NCBI RefSeq assembly: GCF_004795055.1
Contig: NZ_SSBJ01000056.1
Span: 1 to 34,078, forward strand
From: Streptomyces sp. A1136
GTDB lineage: Bacteria > Actinomycetota > Actinomycetes > Streptomycetales > Streptomycetaceae
DNA: 34,078 nucleotides
Direction: 5' to 3'
In this document: in pieces, positions 32,094 to 34,078 of the stretch
How positions within the stretch are numbered: position 1 is the first letter of the stretch
How the letters are laid out: each line of letters begins with the position of its first letter
Program-made: the position numbers and the translations under genes
Notes under the pieces: model-generated
Seen by the model: only the letters and a program-made list of their open reading frames with translations
The model's database searches: none
Told to the model about the DNA's origin: nothing

Positions 32094-32235
32094 CCACTGG
32101 TCAGAAGCGCCCTGAACCCACAGACGGCGCCCGCGACCGTATTCCGGAACTCTCCACACCCGACGACACTGCGTGCCGTCTCGCGCGAGCATTCCCCCGC
32201 GGCCGCCAGGCACCGCCGCTGAAGGAGTGACAGAT

Positions 32236-33864
<1,629 letters not shown>

Positions 33865-33909
33865 CCTGCCCGCACTTCGGCTGAATCGCACAGCAGCCGA
33901 ACGCACCGA

Positions 33910-33945
33910 CTCCGCCCCCGCCGCCGCAACGCGCCGGGGGCGGAG
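33910..33945 (+). terminator. Terminator hairpin after aceB
   Basis: An 11-bp perfect stem, arms CTCCGCCCCCG (33910-33920) and its complement (33935-33945), with a 14-nt loop. It lies 45 bp after the aceB stop, with no U-tract. Confidence 0.75.
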
Positions 33946-33974
33946 CCGTGTCCGACTCGCGGCGGACTCGACTC

Positions 33975-34007
33975 CCGACCGATTGGTCGGTCGTTACGTC
34001 ATCGTAA
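33975..34007. promoter_or_regulatory. Two adjacent palindromes near the right edge
   Basis: CCGACC-GATT-GGTCGG (33975-33990) is a 6-4-6 palindrome of the type bound by TetR-family regulators. TTACG-TCAT-CGTAA (33994-34007 region) follows at once. Further GGTAAC boxes occur up to the window end. This is likely the promoter region of a gene beyond the edge; its identity is unknown. Confidence 0.45.
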
Positions 34008-34078
34008 TCTGCCTGTACCTAGCGGTAACATCCGGGCGCGTGTCACCTTTCCGATGCCACCGGCGCCGGCGGTAACCC

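Noticed and set aside
32100..32235. The ~135-nt aceB leader considered as a riboswitch
   Set aside because: I see no conserved aptamer core or terminator-like expression platform; only a strong ribosome binding site is clear.

Overview
The window is a very GC-rich actinobacterial chromosome segment, almost certainly Streptomyces. Evidence: overall GC well above 70 %, strong third-position G/C bias that leaves long spurious open frames on both strands, GTG starts, 4-bp stop/start overlaps, probable leaderless genes, and gene families typical of the genus (gluABCD, AllR/allantoin genes, F420/PPOX protein, MocR and NarL-type regulators). I see no rRNA, tRNA, CRISPR array, insertion sequence or phage gene, and no clear compositional break.

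Layout. 1-6.9 kb: a partial unrecognised protein with an internal 48-residue repeat running off the left edge, a PPOX-type oxidoreductase, a secreted gamma-glutamyltransferase, a divergent membrane-anchored conserved protein (probably leaderless) whose 3' end overlaps a convergent cytochrome P450, and a MurJ-family flippase. 7-12 kb: a secreted CocE/S15-like hydrolase behind a GTTAC-rich intergenic region, then a complete glutamate-type ABC importer (gluA-gluB-gluC-gluD, minus strand). 12-14 kb: a DUF6278-like protein, exonuclease III (xthA) and a metallo-beta-lactamase-fold hydrolase.

14-20 kb: a compact five-gene minus-strand operon (binding lipoprotein, permease, single-domain ATPase, ROK kinase, unknown one-TM protein) in which every junction is a 4-bp overlap. 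Its first four genes have the order of the rhizobial fructose operon frcBCAK. It is divergent from a Gfo/Idh/MocA dehydrogenase with an inositol-dehydrogenase-like active site. The shared intergenic region holds two near-identical 16-bp direct repeats. 20-22 kb: a small ORF, an EamA transporter and a RibD/DHFR-like reductase.

22-25.8 kb and 31.3-33.9 kb form a split purine/allantoin module: alc (allantoicase) and allB (allantoinase) divergent from the IclR-type regulator allR, and, 6.5 kb further on, malate synthase (aceB), with a MobA/MocA-like nucleotidyltransferase just upstream. Allantoinase and allantoicase convert allantoin to allantoate and then ureidoglycolate; glyoxylate released from it can be condensed with acetyl-CoA by AceB. 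The allR and aceB promoters look alike: each has a 15-bp TTCCAC...GGAA inverted repeat inside the -35/-10 spacer. This is the best regulatory lead in the window.

The 25.8-31.4 kb block between the two halves holds a MacB-like ABC exporter, divergent from a NarL-type two-component system, and a MocR-type regulator divergent from an 82-residue ORF across four ATTGGC boxes. I found no clearly novel multi-gene defence or mobile system. The most interesting observations are regulatory sequences and a few uncharacterised proteins.
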